A stretch of 64,000 nucleotides of DNA, taken from contig NC_068561.1 of assembly GCF_022201045.2 (NCBI RefSeq), forward strand, positions 26,046,501-26,110,500, given 5' to 3'. This document shows, one piece after another, positions 35,946 to 47,990 of this stretch. Position 1 is the stretch's first letter. Each line of letters begins with the position of its first letter. A program made the position numbers and the translations under genes. The notes under the pieces are model-generated. The model worked only from the letters and a program-made list of their open reading frames with translations. It was not told where the DNA came from and ran no database searches. This stretch comes from Citrus sinensis (Eukaryota; Streptophyta; Magnoliopsida; Sapindales; Rutaceae).

Positions 35946-37031
35946 ATGAGCGATGGAGGTGGGGAGAGTGGAAGTAAGCACCAACAGCCGCACACAAAGA
36001 GAAAATTTAGTGGTGATGACTTTTCCCAAGCAATTGCCAAGGTTGCTGTTGCTCAAATATGTGAGAGGGTGGGTTTTCAGACTTTTCAACAATCTGCACT
36101 TGGGAAACTGGCTGACATTGCAGTTCGATACATAAATAGTGTAGGAAAGGCTGCAAACTTTTATGCTAATTTATCTGGTAGAGCAGAGGGTAATGTTTTT
36201 GATATCTTTCAAGGGTTAGAAGATTTGGGATTAGACCAAGGCTTTTCAGGTGCTTCTGATATTAATCATTGTCTTGCAAGTTCAGGTATTGTTCGGGAGC
36301 TCAGTCAGTATGCTAATGAAGCTACAGATGTCCCGTTTGCATATGCCATACCCCATTTTCCGGTTGTTAAAGATCGAAAGCCAAAGTCCAGCTTTTTGCA
36401 GATTGGTGAGGAGCCGCCTATTGAAGATATTCCAGCCTGGTTGCCTGCTTTCCCAGATCCTCAGACTTACTTTGAATCGCCCAGTCAGAATGAGAGAGCA
36501 AGTGATTCTTATACAGAAAAGATTGAACTGGGAAAGCAGCAGAGAAAGATGGAAATGTCTATGGTGAATTTGCAGCGTCAGTTTTCTGAATCTGGTCCAT
36601 CCTCATTTGTCCATGGAGATAGTTCCAAGGAAAAAAAGACAGTGGAAAGTAATCCATTTCTTTCTGCACCTTTACATTTTGAGGAGAAGGAAGTGTCTTC
36701 TGTGGTTCTTCCAGCTAAACTTTCAAAGGAAGTAGCTTTGCAAAATCCTGTTGCAAAAAAGCATGTGGTGGATAATCATATTTCAGTGATGGAGACGTTT
36801 GCTCCAGCTCTTGAAGCGATGAAGAATAGGTTCTGTGAATCCAGGGAGGAACAGAAAAACATTCAATTGGACCAGAGGCCTCCAGTGCAATTTAAGATTG
36901 GAGTTGGAAAGAAGTCTTTAGTTAAGCCACTAAAATCTAGTCCACAGAACATGGATGGTGGCAAAATCGATCCATGGTTTTGCAAGGAGAATGAGAATGA
37001 CGAAAGAAAGGGCGACCTGAAGATATTCTGA
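35946..37031 (+). CDS. TAF8: TFIID subunit TAF8
   Basis: TAF8 is a nuclear subunit of the general transcription factor TFIID, which pairs with TAF10 through a histone fold. It has a single coding exon of 361 residues. The first ATG of the frame is at 35946 (MSDGGGESGSK); the two open codons before it lack an ATG. A bromodomain-associated/histone-fold region lies at about 22-95 (DFSQAIAKVAVAQICERVGF, then FQQSALGKLADIAVRYI). The TAF8 C-terminal motif is at about 135-180 (PHFPVVKDRKPKSSF, then PPIEDIPAWLPAFPDPQTY). The remainder is polar and probably disordered, as in other plant TAF8 proteins (about 350 residues). The long leader with an intron and upstream ORFs suggests translational control. 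Confidence 0.93.
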   Translation: MSDGGGESGSKHQQPHTKRKFSGDDFSQAIAKVAVAQICERVGFQTFQQSALGKLADIAVRYINSVGKAANFYANLSGRAEGNVFDIFQGLEDLGLDQGFSGASDINHCLASSGIVRELSQYANEATDVPFAYAIPHFPVVKDRKPKSSFLQIGEEPPIEDIPAWLPAFPDPQTYFESPSQNERASDSYTEKIELGKQQRKMEMSMVNLQRQFSESGPSSFVHGDSSKEKKTVESNPFLSAPLHFEEKEVSSVVLPAKLSKEVALQNPVAKKHVVDNHISVMETFAPALEAMKNRFCESREEQKNIQLDQRPPVQFKIGVGKKSLVKPLKSSPQNMDGGKIDPWFCKENENDERKGDLKIF

Positions 37032-39912
37032 AAGATTCTATGGATAACTCACGGGAGCTGGCTCAGATGTAAAATATTTTAGTTTGATTAGAGTTGTATA
37101 CTTGTCAATGAAACTGACAGCAGCAGCTGGTTCCATTGTAGTCAACATGAGGGGCATATGATTTGCAAACTGCTAAGATGGAATGTTATCGCTCTTACAT
37201 GTTTTTGAGGTAGGTGCATGTCAGTTGCCTGATAAACCATCTCTGTGATTCTTTTTAATTGAATTCTTGTTTCTTCTTTTATGATCAGATACTGAATGGT
37301 TACTCGGCTATCTCCACTTCTCCCTCATTCTGTTGATCTGTTCTTTCCTCTGCAGTTGTATAATGTTCTGATTGTGATTGAATCTTTCTACACGTAATAT
37401 AGTGTTAAACTTTTTGTTAATAAAGACCAGGGTATTTGATTATCAGTGACTTGTTCTATGAATGTGCTAAAAGTAGGATATATTTACCATCATCTTCTAG
37501 GCCTCATTAATATTCTTTGTTAACTTGATGCATTCCCTTACTGTTAAAGAACACTGAAATGAAAAATATTATTTACACTGCTTGAATATTTTATGCCAAC
37601 AGTATGTTAAAATAAGATTACAATCATTTTAAAATAGGTTCATCATGATCAATATGAAAAGATTAAAAACTCAGGATTGCATCTGTGAAATGGAAAGATT
37701 TGGGGCCATGGTATATCTTAATTGTATAAGTGTTGGATCATAATCCATGTACTTGTTTCTCTGAGAGCCACTTTCATTAGGGGAATCTTGGGTAGATTGG
37801 CAACTTTATAAAGAGATTATGAGATTTAGATTTAGTGTTGATCTTATTTTTGTGCTGACCTTTTAGAAATATTTGATTGGTAGTTATCAGATAAGAATAT
37901 ATAAATAATTATATCTCCGCCATATTTTGTTATAAATGAATGTATGGCAGAAGATAATGGAAAGGTAAGCACATAAAGATCAGCATTGGATCCAAATTCA
38001 AGGGGGAGGGAGACAGAGAATTATATTTTTCAAAGACTCTTCAATCTTTTATCAGATTAATAATCACACATTTGCAAACACTTTCAAAAGAAATGATTTT
38101 ACTCATCAGGATTTATATATTGTGAATATTGATTGTGGAGGCTTTACTCAATCCTGATGACAGAGATGTCCTAGTTTTGTGGGATTTCTTGACTAACAAC
38201 TTTCAAGCTTTATTCTTAGTTGCTGGTTGTGACGATAATTTGAAGGAATGCTATGTTTACCGATCACGGTTACCCTTTAATTGTAAAATTGTATTTATTA
38301 ATCTCCCTTTGGTGATTAAGAATTAGTTTGCATACAATTGAAGTGAGGATGACTTTTAATGTGAATTCTGGTAATTGAAGCCTATCTTAGCATTTAAATC
38401 AAATGAATCTATTGGTATAATCTTTGAAATTGTTTGTTAATACATTGACTTGGCGAAGTTTTCACTTTCACAGGTGTTTGTCACTAGTCACAAAAAAATT
38501 AGGAATAATATAAATGTATCTCAGTAATGAAATTCGGTATTTGTTGTCGTTTTCTATTTCGGAATAGTTCAGGTCATTGTCTCATTCCATGGGATCTCTC
38601 TGGTAGATTGTTATTGAATAGCTTGGGAATTACATGCTGCTCTGTTATGGTTTTACTCATTTGATGCAAAGTGTTGAACAACTTAAGTTTCTGATCTGTC
38701 AGATGTGAAGAATCAGCTTCTGTGGAATGCCGTGGGTCATTTATTAAAGTCAAATTTCTCTATAAGGTTCATCAGTTTAACTACCTGAATTCTGGTAATT
38801 ATCTTTTAATTTTGATCTCTCCATGATATGTGGAATTGTACTGAATAACCTTGGAATTATGTTACCATCCTATTACTTGGTTTTACTTATTTGATGAAAG
38901 TTGTTGAACAATGTAAAGACATTATAACTATTGTGTCTGATATCTAGATGCATCGTATTTTAGATATGTTATCAACATAAATTTTCTCCACAGTATATCC
39001 TTTTTGAGAACTTTTGCATTTAAGCATCTTGTCTTGATGTTTATTTAAGTAGCCATCATCGTATGGAAAAATAAAAACGTTTGATATATGTAGCAAGCAT
39101 ATAAAATTGTTTTAACCTCAAAATATAATGATTTGGGTTAATGTTCTCATCATTCAAGTTATTTGTACTCTGCAACAAATTACTTTCTTCCACTCTATGT
39201 TGTCAATGGTTATCCATGCATGGGTTGGACTTCTGACCTCTCCCTTTATAGTGGATAGTTTCAGTTTAATTACAAAGGTCCAGTGGTAATGTTGCATCTA
39301 AATTTTGAGCTTACCGAAACCTTCTATGCTTTTCTGATGTCATTAAATATAAATTGAAACCCATTTACAGCAATTGTGTTCTTTGTGTTAAATCTACTTG
39401 TCAATGGTATAAAAAGGGAAAAGGGCAACATTTTACTGATGTGAGTAAGTAATGTTGTAACAATATTTTTGTGCATCTTGTACAGAATATATGAAGATTG
39501 TGGATGTACGACTGTTTTGTGTAGTTGTTATAGCCAGAAGAAAATGATTTAGTTATTGCGGATTTTTATTTTTTAATTTTTTTTAGAAGTAGTAACAGAA
39601 AGGGTTGTTGATCCTGTTACACGGTAATTAGACAAGCATAGCTGGAATAAAAGCTTCTGAGAGGGTATACTTGCATTTACATTTTCTTTTCTTTTTTTGA
39701 CACTTACTTGCATTTACTTTTAATTACATGTATGCTATAAATATTAGAGATATACATTGTTAAATCAGGCTCAATCTGCACCCTAGGATTATTGTGATTT
39801 TCCCCTAAATTACAAGAAAGAAATTAAACAGACTAGCCTTTCCCCTCAAATTAGAAAGTGAGAGAAATGAGGTAATTTAAATATCTAGCTGAAAACTATT
39901 ACACGACAAACA
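37032..39912. other. Intergenic DNA between TAF8 and the LONGIFOLIA-like gene
   Basis: Nearly 2.9 kb with no recognisable gene. It holds an imperfect direct repeat of period about 230 bases. A segment near 38609-38690 (TTGGGAATTACATGC, TTTTACTCATTTGATG, GTTGAACAA) recurs near 38837-38920 (TTGGAATTATGTTACC, TTTTACTTATTTGATG, GTTGAACAA). The TAF8 3' untranslated region probably occupies the left part. Confidence 0.5.
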
Positions 39913-42900
39913 CTACTTGGAAAAAAGCTGCCTGCAATGCCTACCAGGGTGGCCTTGCAGACTTGCTGTCTCATCACGTACAATCTCGCTTATCAAGTCT
40001 TTGAAGATCAACCGCTCAACATCCAAGACTAACCATGTAATTTCACTCGAACAATTTGTCCAATCTGTTGATCCATGCTTCAGATCTTTCCATATGATGC
40101 TTGTCATACTGTCATCATCACCGTCTAAGTTGCAGTTAGAGTTGTTAGCTTGTAGGCAATCTACCTCTGAACACAAATCTCTCAGAAGTTGTTCTCCACT
40201 TGACCTTCCCCGAGCCAGCTTACTTGGTGAGAACCACTTCTTGGAAGACTCTTGCAACACTAATTTGTGGACTAGAATCTCATTAACAGCATCAAATACG
40301 AGTTTCCTCTGTGCTTTCTTAGTGTTAGGTTCTGCATTGGTAATCTTCTTACCTTTGTGCAAATCATTTGGAAGCCTGATGCACGCCTTGGTTTGCTCCA
40401 GGATGAAAAACAAGTTAGGATTGATTAAGTGACCAGATGGGTTGAGCTTGATATTCATGAAGTCAGCTTCAAAATCTCTGAGGAAACCTGATGCTAACAA
40501 TATTTCTGAAATGTATCTGTGGTTTGGATCTGTGCTTTCAAAATTGGGTGCAATTTCATCAGTGATAGATTTCTCATGTGTGGGGTTGATATGCATATCA
40601 TTCTGATCCAAGTGCTTCATGTTTTGTAGCTTATTATAATCATTCGCAGAGCCGAAGCGGGCTTTCCTGCAGTTGGCTATGTGATTTAAATCCACTGGGC
40701 TCCACTCTGCCTCATCATCTGTGGCTTCAAAATGAAAACAAAATCAATACATGAAGAACCCAGACCCTTTATCAAAATTCAAAAGCGGCTGTGAGAGTTG
40801 GCTCCCTCTTTCCCATTCTTCTCATCATTTACCTTGTTACCAGTCCAAAACTCCTAATTTCTGTCTTTAATAATTTTCTTCAATATTTTGTATCTTAGTT
40901 TAGTATGATCTAAAGTGTCAATTTAAAAGTCTACCGTCATTAATAGATATAATCTACCATTCTATTTCGTATCGTTCTAAATTTTCTTCAATACTCTTTG
41001 GTGTTATGACACAAGAACTTACATGGGTGTATTGTGCTGGTATGATCCATGTAACATTTAAATCTTTGGTCTTTTTGATTGTTTTATGTGCATAAGATAA
41101 TCAATTTTTTTTTTCCAATCTTGCTGCTAAGATTGAAAAGATGTTATCTGCTAGTGGTTGAAGCATAAAGAAGGAACCTATAGCATTACTAAGTTGGGAG
41201 CTCAGGTTATCATTCAGGCAAGCAACTATTATTTCCTGTAATGGTTACTTGCAAATAACTGTTTTCAATTTATGGTTTTTTCTGGTGGAAATAAAAACTG
41301 TCAATCAACTAATTTGCTATGATTTAGTGAACACATCGATCAATATGGCTAGTGTTTTACAATTTATTCTTAATATAGTAAATATGATGTCTAAAAAAGG
41401 TTCACCTGTAAAGGCATGAGATATCTTTCTCACAGGAGATGGTGGTTCATCTCTGTAGAATGTTGCTTCGAGAACAGAAACAGGACTTGGTTGTTCAGGT
41501 CCTGCTATTCCTGGTTCTGCAGTTGATTTGTCTCCAATATACCCTGCTGCTGGATACTGAATGAGAGGGGGGGAAAAAAAAAGAGGCTGTTAATAAGATG
41601 AAACAAATAAAGCTGTTAATAAGATGACACAAATAATAATTGAATGTGTAAGAGTAATTACCCTTACTGTTGGGCCATGTTGCAGGAAGAAAGCACCAGA
41701 GATCTTATCAGATCTATCAGTGCTTGAGACTTCACTGCCAACATAGGAGCCCATGCTGATATAGCTCCCAGATTGCAGAGAACTGGCATCACCTTGGTGA
41801 GTCAAATATCTCACATTTACACTGATATCACTCAATTGGTCATCACTCTGTCCTAAATGTTGAGATTTGGATCTAGATTGTCTCTGCGGAGGACCTGATT
41901 CCATATGTTGCCTTCTAGATCTGCTCAAATCTGAGGATGGCGTTCTGGAATGAGATTGGTTCTCCAATTTGAGTTCCTTATGTTCTAGTCTTGGGTTCAA
42001 TGATTCGGAACACTTCCTCGAATTGGTTTTTCCAGTTGTAGGGTGAGAACTCTTTGATGTTTGTCCCAATCTTAAACTTTTGGCTCTGGTATCCTTATTT
42101 GTGAGATGAATGGGTCGGCTGGAAGGGTCCTGAAGGTAATTGCTTCTTTGAGTTGGATCTTTAGTTCGCTTCTCGACAGATTCCTTTCTGCCAGCTCTGC
42201 ATTGGTAACCTGATAAACTCTCGTTTTGAATTGCCGAGGAAGCAGGATTACTGTTTTTTTCAATGGATTTAGCTGCTTTCATAACCACAATTGGAGATCT
42301 AAAGCCTTTTGGAGAACAAATTCTTTTAGTTTTGGTTGATGTTGGGTTGCCTCTTTTTAGGTTATCGGAATTTGCTAATATTGAGCTCGGATCAACTCTG
42401 TTGTTATCTCCAGTTTGGGACGCAAAGCTAGAAGCTTGATCCTCTTCTCTGCTTTCTAAGATCTCTTTAGTCTTCTGCATTGCTTCAAGGATTTGTTTAA
42501 GAGCTCTAAGATCTTTTCCGGATTTCTTGAACTCGAGTTGTGCCAACCTTTTCTCAATTTCACCATAAACAGAAAGAGAGGAGTTTGAGGCTCTGGTTGG
42601 AGTTTCTCGACTCAGAGAAGCTGGTGTTTGACCTTTACTCCCTTCTTGCTGCTTCCATGGAGCAGGTTCTATTGGAAACTTAGAGCTTGAGGTGGGCTTC
42701 TTCACAGAATTGGCATTTTTTATGCGGGGTGAGACAGGTTCCTTGATTGAATTTCTTGGGGAGCCAGATGTTTGATTTTGCTTGTTTTTAAGAGTTGTCT
42801 TTGATAATCCTGAAATGACATCAAATTGTACATCTGGGAGGCTTTCATTTTGATTTGGCTGATTCCTGTTGGTTGACGTGGAATCTGGGAAAGCTTCCAA

Positions 42901-44195
42901 TCCCATCAACTTTGCTATCAGGCTTGATGGTCGTTTGTTACTTCCTGGTTCTTGCTGCTGGTTCAAGATACTGCTATTCCCATTGACTCTCTGCATATCC
43001 CCTAGGAGATAATTTGATTTCATTTCCGTGGTAGAACCCCTCATGGAGTGCACTTTACTGTCCAGGGATAGCCTTGGGAGCTCCTTGAGCTTTATGGTGG
43101 ATTTAATCGATTCTCGTGATTCTCGTCCATCATAAGAGAACCGAGGAGCATCCTTTGCTGCAAATCTATCTTTCCGTTCATTGGGACTCCATGGTGCTTC
43201 TCGAAGTTTTGCAAGAACCCGAAATGATTCAATTTGACTTGAATCTCTGGACTTGAACGATTTTGGCTGCTGCAAAGGCCTCGGAGAATCCATGTATTTC
43301 AAGGTTTGGCCCCCAGCATTGGCTTTGGTGGCATTTCTAATTGATATCTCCCTGGCTTCTCTGTACATGGAGTCCTTGACAACATCTTGAAAATCAACAG
43401 GTTGACGGGTTAATTGCGAAGAATTATTTGGTTGGGAAATTGGTAAGTCCCCAGTGGGGCTTCCAGGGACATTTTTTGGGGCGTATGATGATGGTTCTGG
43501 GTGAGATTGTTTCACGTCTATGGATGAGAGACTAGACGAGCAAGAGGAAGATGAGAAAGAGGTTATTGATGATTCAGTGGAAGTCCTCTGGTTCTCTTTC
43601 ACGGCCTTCTTCTGATTCTTTTCCTGCAAGTATAAGTTGCATTAGCTTAAGCTTTTAATTAGTTGAATTCACTTCATAGATGGATATTTTATTTTCCAGA
43701 AATTTGAATAGTAAAATTCTTACTGTTGGTGGGGGTCGTTGTAATGCAGTGTTGAGGTTTTTCCTTCCATGACCTTGCCCTCCTGAAGAAGCTGGAGCAA
43801 ATTTGATGTGAGATGTTGAACTTTCAAAATGTCTAAGAATTAAAATCATGAAACATATATCCATCTATGTGTATGTATGTATGTATATATATTACAGGAA
43901 TTAATTTAACACAATTGTAACCTCTTGGAAACTGTGTTGCTTTGGTAAAATACATAATTGGCTTCAAAATGGAAGTAACTTGACAGATTTTATATAGATA
44001 TTCGTAAGTCATGATACCTGCAGGGGGAGGAAGCTGCTGCCTTTTGTGATTGTGATTGCGGTTATGGTGGTGAGAGCGTCGGCCGCTGAGGAAATGGTGG
44101 CGGTCAAAGATCTGGAAAATGCCACTCATGCATCCAATTTGCTTCTGCAGATCTGGGCTTTCACCTGATAAGGAATGTAGGAGCTTTGCGGACAT
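39913..44195 (-). CDS. LNG1: LONGIFOLIA-like (TRM family) protein, five exons
   Basis: This is a TON1-recruiting-motif protein that associates with microtubules and promotes longitudinal cell elongation in leaves. Coding exons: 44195-44018, 43791-43724, 43623-41668, 41556-41406 and 40718-39913, giving about 1,052 residues. The start MSAKLLHSLSGESPDLQKQI matches the LONGIFOLIA N terminus. A conserved SSLIAKLMGLEAFPDS motif lies near 320. The middle is Ser/Arg/Gln-rich and disordered. The DUF4378 domain occupies about 835-1040 (DFMNIKLNPSGHLINPNLFF, then RKLVFDAVNEILVHKL). Three junctions have in-frame alternative sites: an acceptor 9 bases apart at 43791/43782, a donor 6 bases apart at 41668/41662, and an acceptor 6 bases apart at 40724/40718. 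The protein is slightly longer than the Arabidopsis homologues. LNG1 versus LNG2 cannot be decided. Confidence 0.9.
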
Positions 44196-47100
44196 CTTCC
44201 TCACTTCTCAACACCTGACATCAAGAAATGTTACAAGTTATAGTTAACTTACTTTTTCAGCATCCATCTCTAACTCGGAGAACAAATGATAAATTCCAAG
44301 GGAAACTAACCCAGATGATCGTGATATATATTGATTATTGAATTTTTCTTTTAAAAAAAAAAAATTGAAGGGAAGAGAATTTATAATAAATAACTCGAAC
44401 ATCATACATTGACATAAAACCATCCAAGGGCCTCTTGTCCATCGTGTTTATGGCAACTTTAACATCAACCAGTAGTGCTGTATGTAGTGTAGGTGTTAGC
44501 TACGTTGTTTATTTGTATGCAAAAGTTCTATCTTTTTGGGTAATAAGCACTGTTAGAGCAGCCAAGCAGCTAGGCTTTATCTTTTAGAGTTCAGGGTTGA
44601 GCTGCGGTGGTAGTGGTTTTTTCAGAGAATTTTAATGAATGGAGTGGCACAGGAGAATGAAAGAGCAGATTTTTCTTAAAGAGAAAAAGAGAGGTGCTCA
44701 GACACACAGAGAGAGGCAGCCCCACCCCCCAACATAATAAAATCTTTAACAATGAAAATGAAACATTTGTCTTTAAATTTCACAGAATAAGGCGGACAAT
44801 ATCTTCTGCAAAAGCCAAAAGCAACCAAAATGATGAAATGGGGATGGATGGGTGCTACTTCTGTGTGCTGTGTGAATTAAGGGAAGAGAAAGAAAGAAAG
44901 AAAGAAAAGATACAGGGACTGGGGACCAACACCAACACGAAAACAGTTAAGAATAATTACCAAAAGCCAAGCCAAGACAAGCCAGCGCCCACCTTCTAAG
45001 GACAGGATAGTGTAATGAAAATGAAAATACTGCCAGGAAGTATTTTTTGCAGACCCAAGAAGAGATGTTTTTTGGGTTTCCTCACTCACTCACACAAACA
45101 AATGAAGTAATTGTTTTTTGGCTCTCTCTAGGAGAGGCAGCACCAGCAGCAGCAAGAATGCTAGAGGCTATAAATAATAATAATGATAATGCAGGACCAT
45201 TATATAACAATATTTGCATTGCATGTCAATATCTCAATAAACACTGAATTAATGATCAGAATAAAGATTTATTTATTTTTAAATAATAATAAGAAAATAA
45301 GAGTCGAGGAAGGAGATGAGAATGTGAGTGATGGTGATTATGATTAGATCAGCTAAATAGAATAGAAGGTCATACTTCTCCCACTTCCCTTGCCTTCCCT
45401 TCCATTCCATGTGGACAAAAATTAATAGTAATAATGTTTGTGGGTCTGAAAATCTGGACCTCTCTTACCTACAACATGAGCATGTGGAGTTTGTCAGCTC
45501 AGCAAGTGCATGAAAATGAATAATAATAATAATAATAATAATGACAGAAAGAAATACCCTATCGTTACTTTTATTTTTTATTTTGTTTTTTTTTTATAAA
45601 TAAAGCCGAAGGTGGATTTGTGTACTGGAAAGCCTGCTAACTATCTCTCTTTTTCCTAAGCACCTTTTCCACCAATCCTCTTACCCTCCTTAGTCCATAC
45701 TCGCATCTCGAACAGTTTTACCCTACTACTGACTAGTGACCACCGCCCGCCATTAGTCATTAGATTCTCTTATCAAACTTTTTCAGCTTTTTTTTTTTTT
45801 TAACATTTACGTGGCAAATCACTTTTGGGCTATTCTTTCTGTAAATTATTTGGATTGTTTTCATTTAATTCCTCGTTTCCTACTCTTGTAAATTAAGCTG
45901 GAAATTGGAATCCATCCATGGGTGCCGTGGGGACGCTGTTTATAAAACAACATTCTAACCGTAGTCATTCTTTGTTACTGCTCATTTAATGTTCTGTGTT
46001 AATACACCTTAATTTAGTTTATTACTAGTCTTACATTATCAGTTTAACATTTACGTTCGTGTAGTACTCATGTTATTCCTTAACATTCTTATCAATATTG
46101 ATATAATCAGAATTTTCTAATAGCATTGTACGACAAAGTATTTACGTTTTCTAGAGTATATAATTAAGAAAGAAAATCTTCGCATATCTCCTTATAAGAT
46201 TGATCTTTAGGTAATTAATTTGATGGGTTTTGACGAGGTAAAGAGAGTTGTCCGATAAAATCCACAGAAAATCTTATAAATCTCGCACTCCATATAAAGA
46301 GAGGGACATTAGTAGCCCGCTGATCAATACTCTTAAATTTGATTACAGCAGCAAATAAGCATGCTTTGGGTTTATATGTCATATGTGAAGTACACCATCT
46401 ACAAAGCATCCTTTGGATTGATGATTCTTCATAAATTCTAAGCAAAATTAATTGTATTATATCACCAATTAATGAATAAATATCATATCAATTGAAATTG
46501 AATTTTAAGATAAAATTTTGGGATATCTATAATACTACTTATAATTTTAAAATCCTTTTGGGTTAAAGATGAAAGAGTATGTGTGTGTGTGTATGCAACA
46601 TGCCATCCCTTTCCTACAACTTTGGATGTTGGTTTATATTTGAAGTACTAGTTCTTATATATTATCACAAGCATGCGCAATTTACAAAATGAGAATTAGA
46701 GAGTAATACAATACTGATTTGCATCAAAATAAGATAATAAAACAATCTTTTGGAGTAAAATGTACAAAACATAACAACCATGCATAATTAGTGCATTGGT
46801 GCATGCATGCCATTTAAATTGGTCGTCCTGCCTGTGTTTGTGTTTGGTGATACATATGTTGTTATAAGTACGAAGATCAAGATGATTAATTATCGAAAGT
46901 GAAAATTAAACGTTGATTATTACTTTTCGAAACATTTTAGTGTGTATCCTCACTTTAACAAAATAAAACTATAGATTACAAATTATAATTTTTTTATCTA
47001 TTAGTGTATTTAATTTTTTTTTATTAGTGGCATTCTCACTTTATTAAAATGAGAATATTCTCATCAGAAAATTATTATATATGTGTGTGTGTATATATTA

Positions 47101-47739
47101 CGATGAAAGCAACACAAAGCTATACATACCATTGCATACCATTATTCGAAGTCATAATCCACAAAATCTAATGTAATAATAATTCTATGCAATCGAAATC
47201 TTATAAAAGTAAAAAAAAAAATTGAAAATTGACTTTTAGTTGATAATTTAATTATAATAATTAGCTAGCTAGAATCGGTCATATATTCATACTTTATAAT
47301 ACAAAGAGCATCACGTGCTGTTACTTGCCAATTTATTCTTCCTAAATCGAGAGAATTATAGAACACAATGCCTTACCATGCGCATAACACAAATACTTTG
47401 ACAATTAATTTTGTTAAAATGATAAAACTGTTCTGACCAACTCACAAATTAATTTTCCAATAAGAAAGTTAATTAATTACATACATTAATGAAAGTGGTG
47501 GAAAATGTTAAGGATGTATATATATATATATAGAATTCTGGTCCAAAACCCTAAAATATAATAGTAATGATAGAGAATTAATTATTAGACACATGCAATG
47601 TCAATGAAAGTGGGCTGATAGAGATAGTTGAAATTGAAAAGGGAGGAGCATAAGCACATGCAAAAAGTGAGACTATCACATGAGGGTTGCCATAGCTTCA
47701 TTGGGCAGCAGGGACCAATAATACTTTCTATCTTCATCA
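44196..47739. other. Upstream region of the LONGIFOLIA-like gene
   Basis: Contains (GAAA)n near 44885-44907, an (AAT)n run near 45522-45542 and other simple repeats. No gene was recognised; short frames have no family likeness. The leader and promoter of the minus-strand gene are expected in the left part. Confidence 0.5.
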
Positions 47740-47990
47740 CCATTAGGGGTGTTCGCGGATCGAACATCAATCCATATCCAATCCACGATTTTACGGATTA
47801 TGAATTTTTAATCTAATACAATCCAATCCACAGATTGGTTAAACTCAATCTAAATCTAATCCATATGTTTGCGGATCGGATGCGGATTTGACTCAATTCA
47901 TATCCAATCCATCATTTTACGGATTGATCTGCGGATTACAAAATTTTCATTCGGTCCAATCCACAAACTAATAAATCATAAATTCACCAT
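47740..47990. mobile_element. hAT-type MITE fragment
   Basis: It begins TTAGGGGTGTTCGCGGATCG, the form of many dicot hAT MITE ends. The body contains two related blocks about 120 bases apart (TATCCAATCCACGATTTTAC and TATCCAATCCATCATTTTAC). A matching inverted right end was not found, so it is probably truncated. Confidence 0.5.

Noticed and set aside
39917..40432. 171-codon plus-strand frame
   Set aside because: Antisense shadow of the last LONGIFOLIA-like exon (DUF4378).
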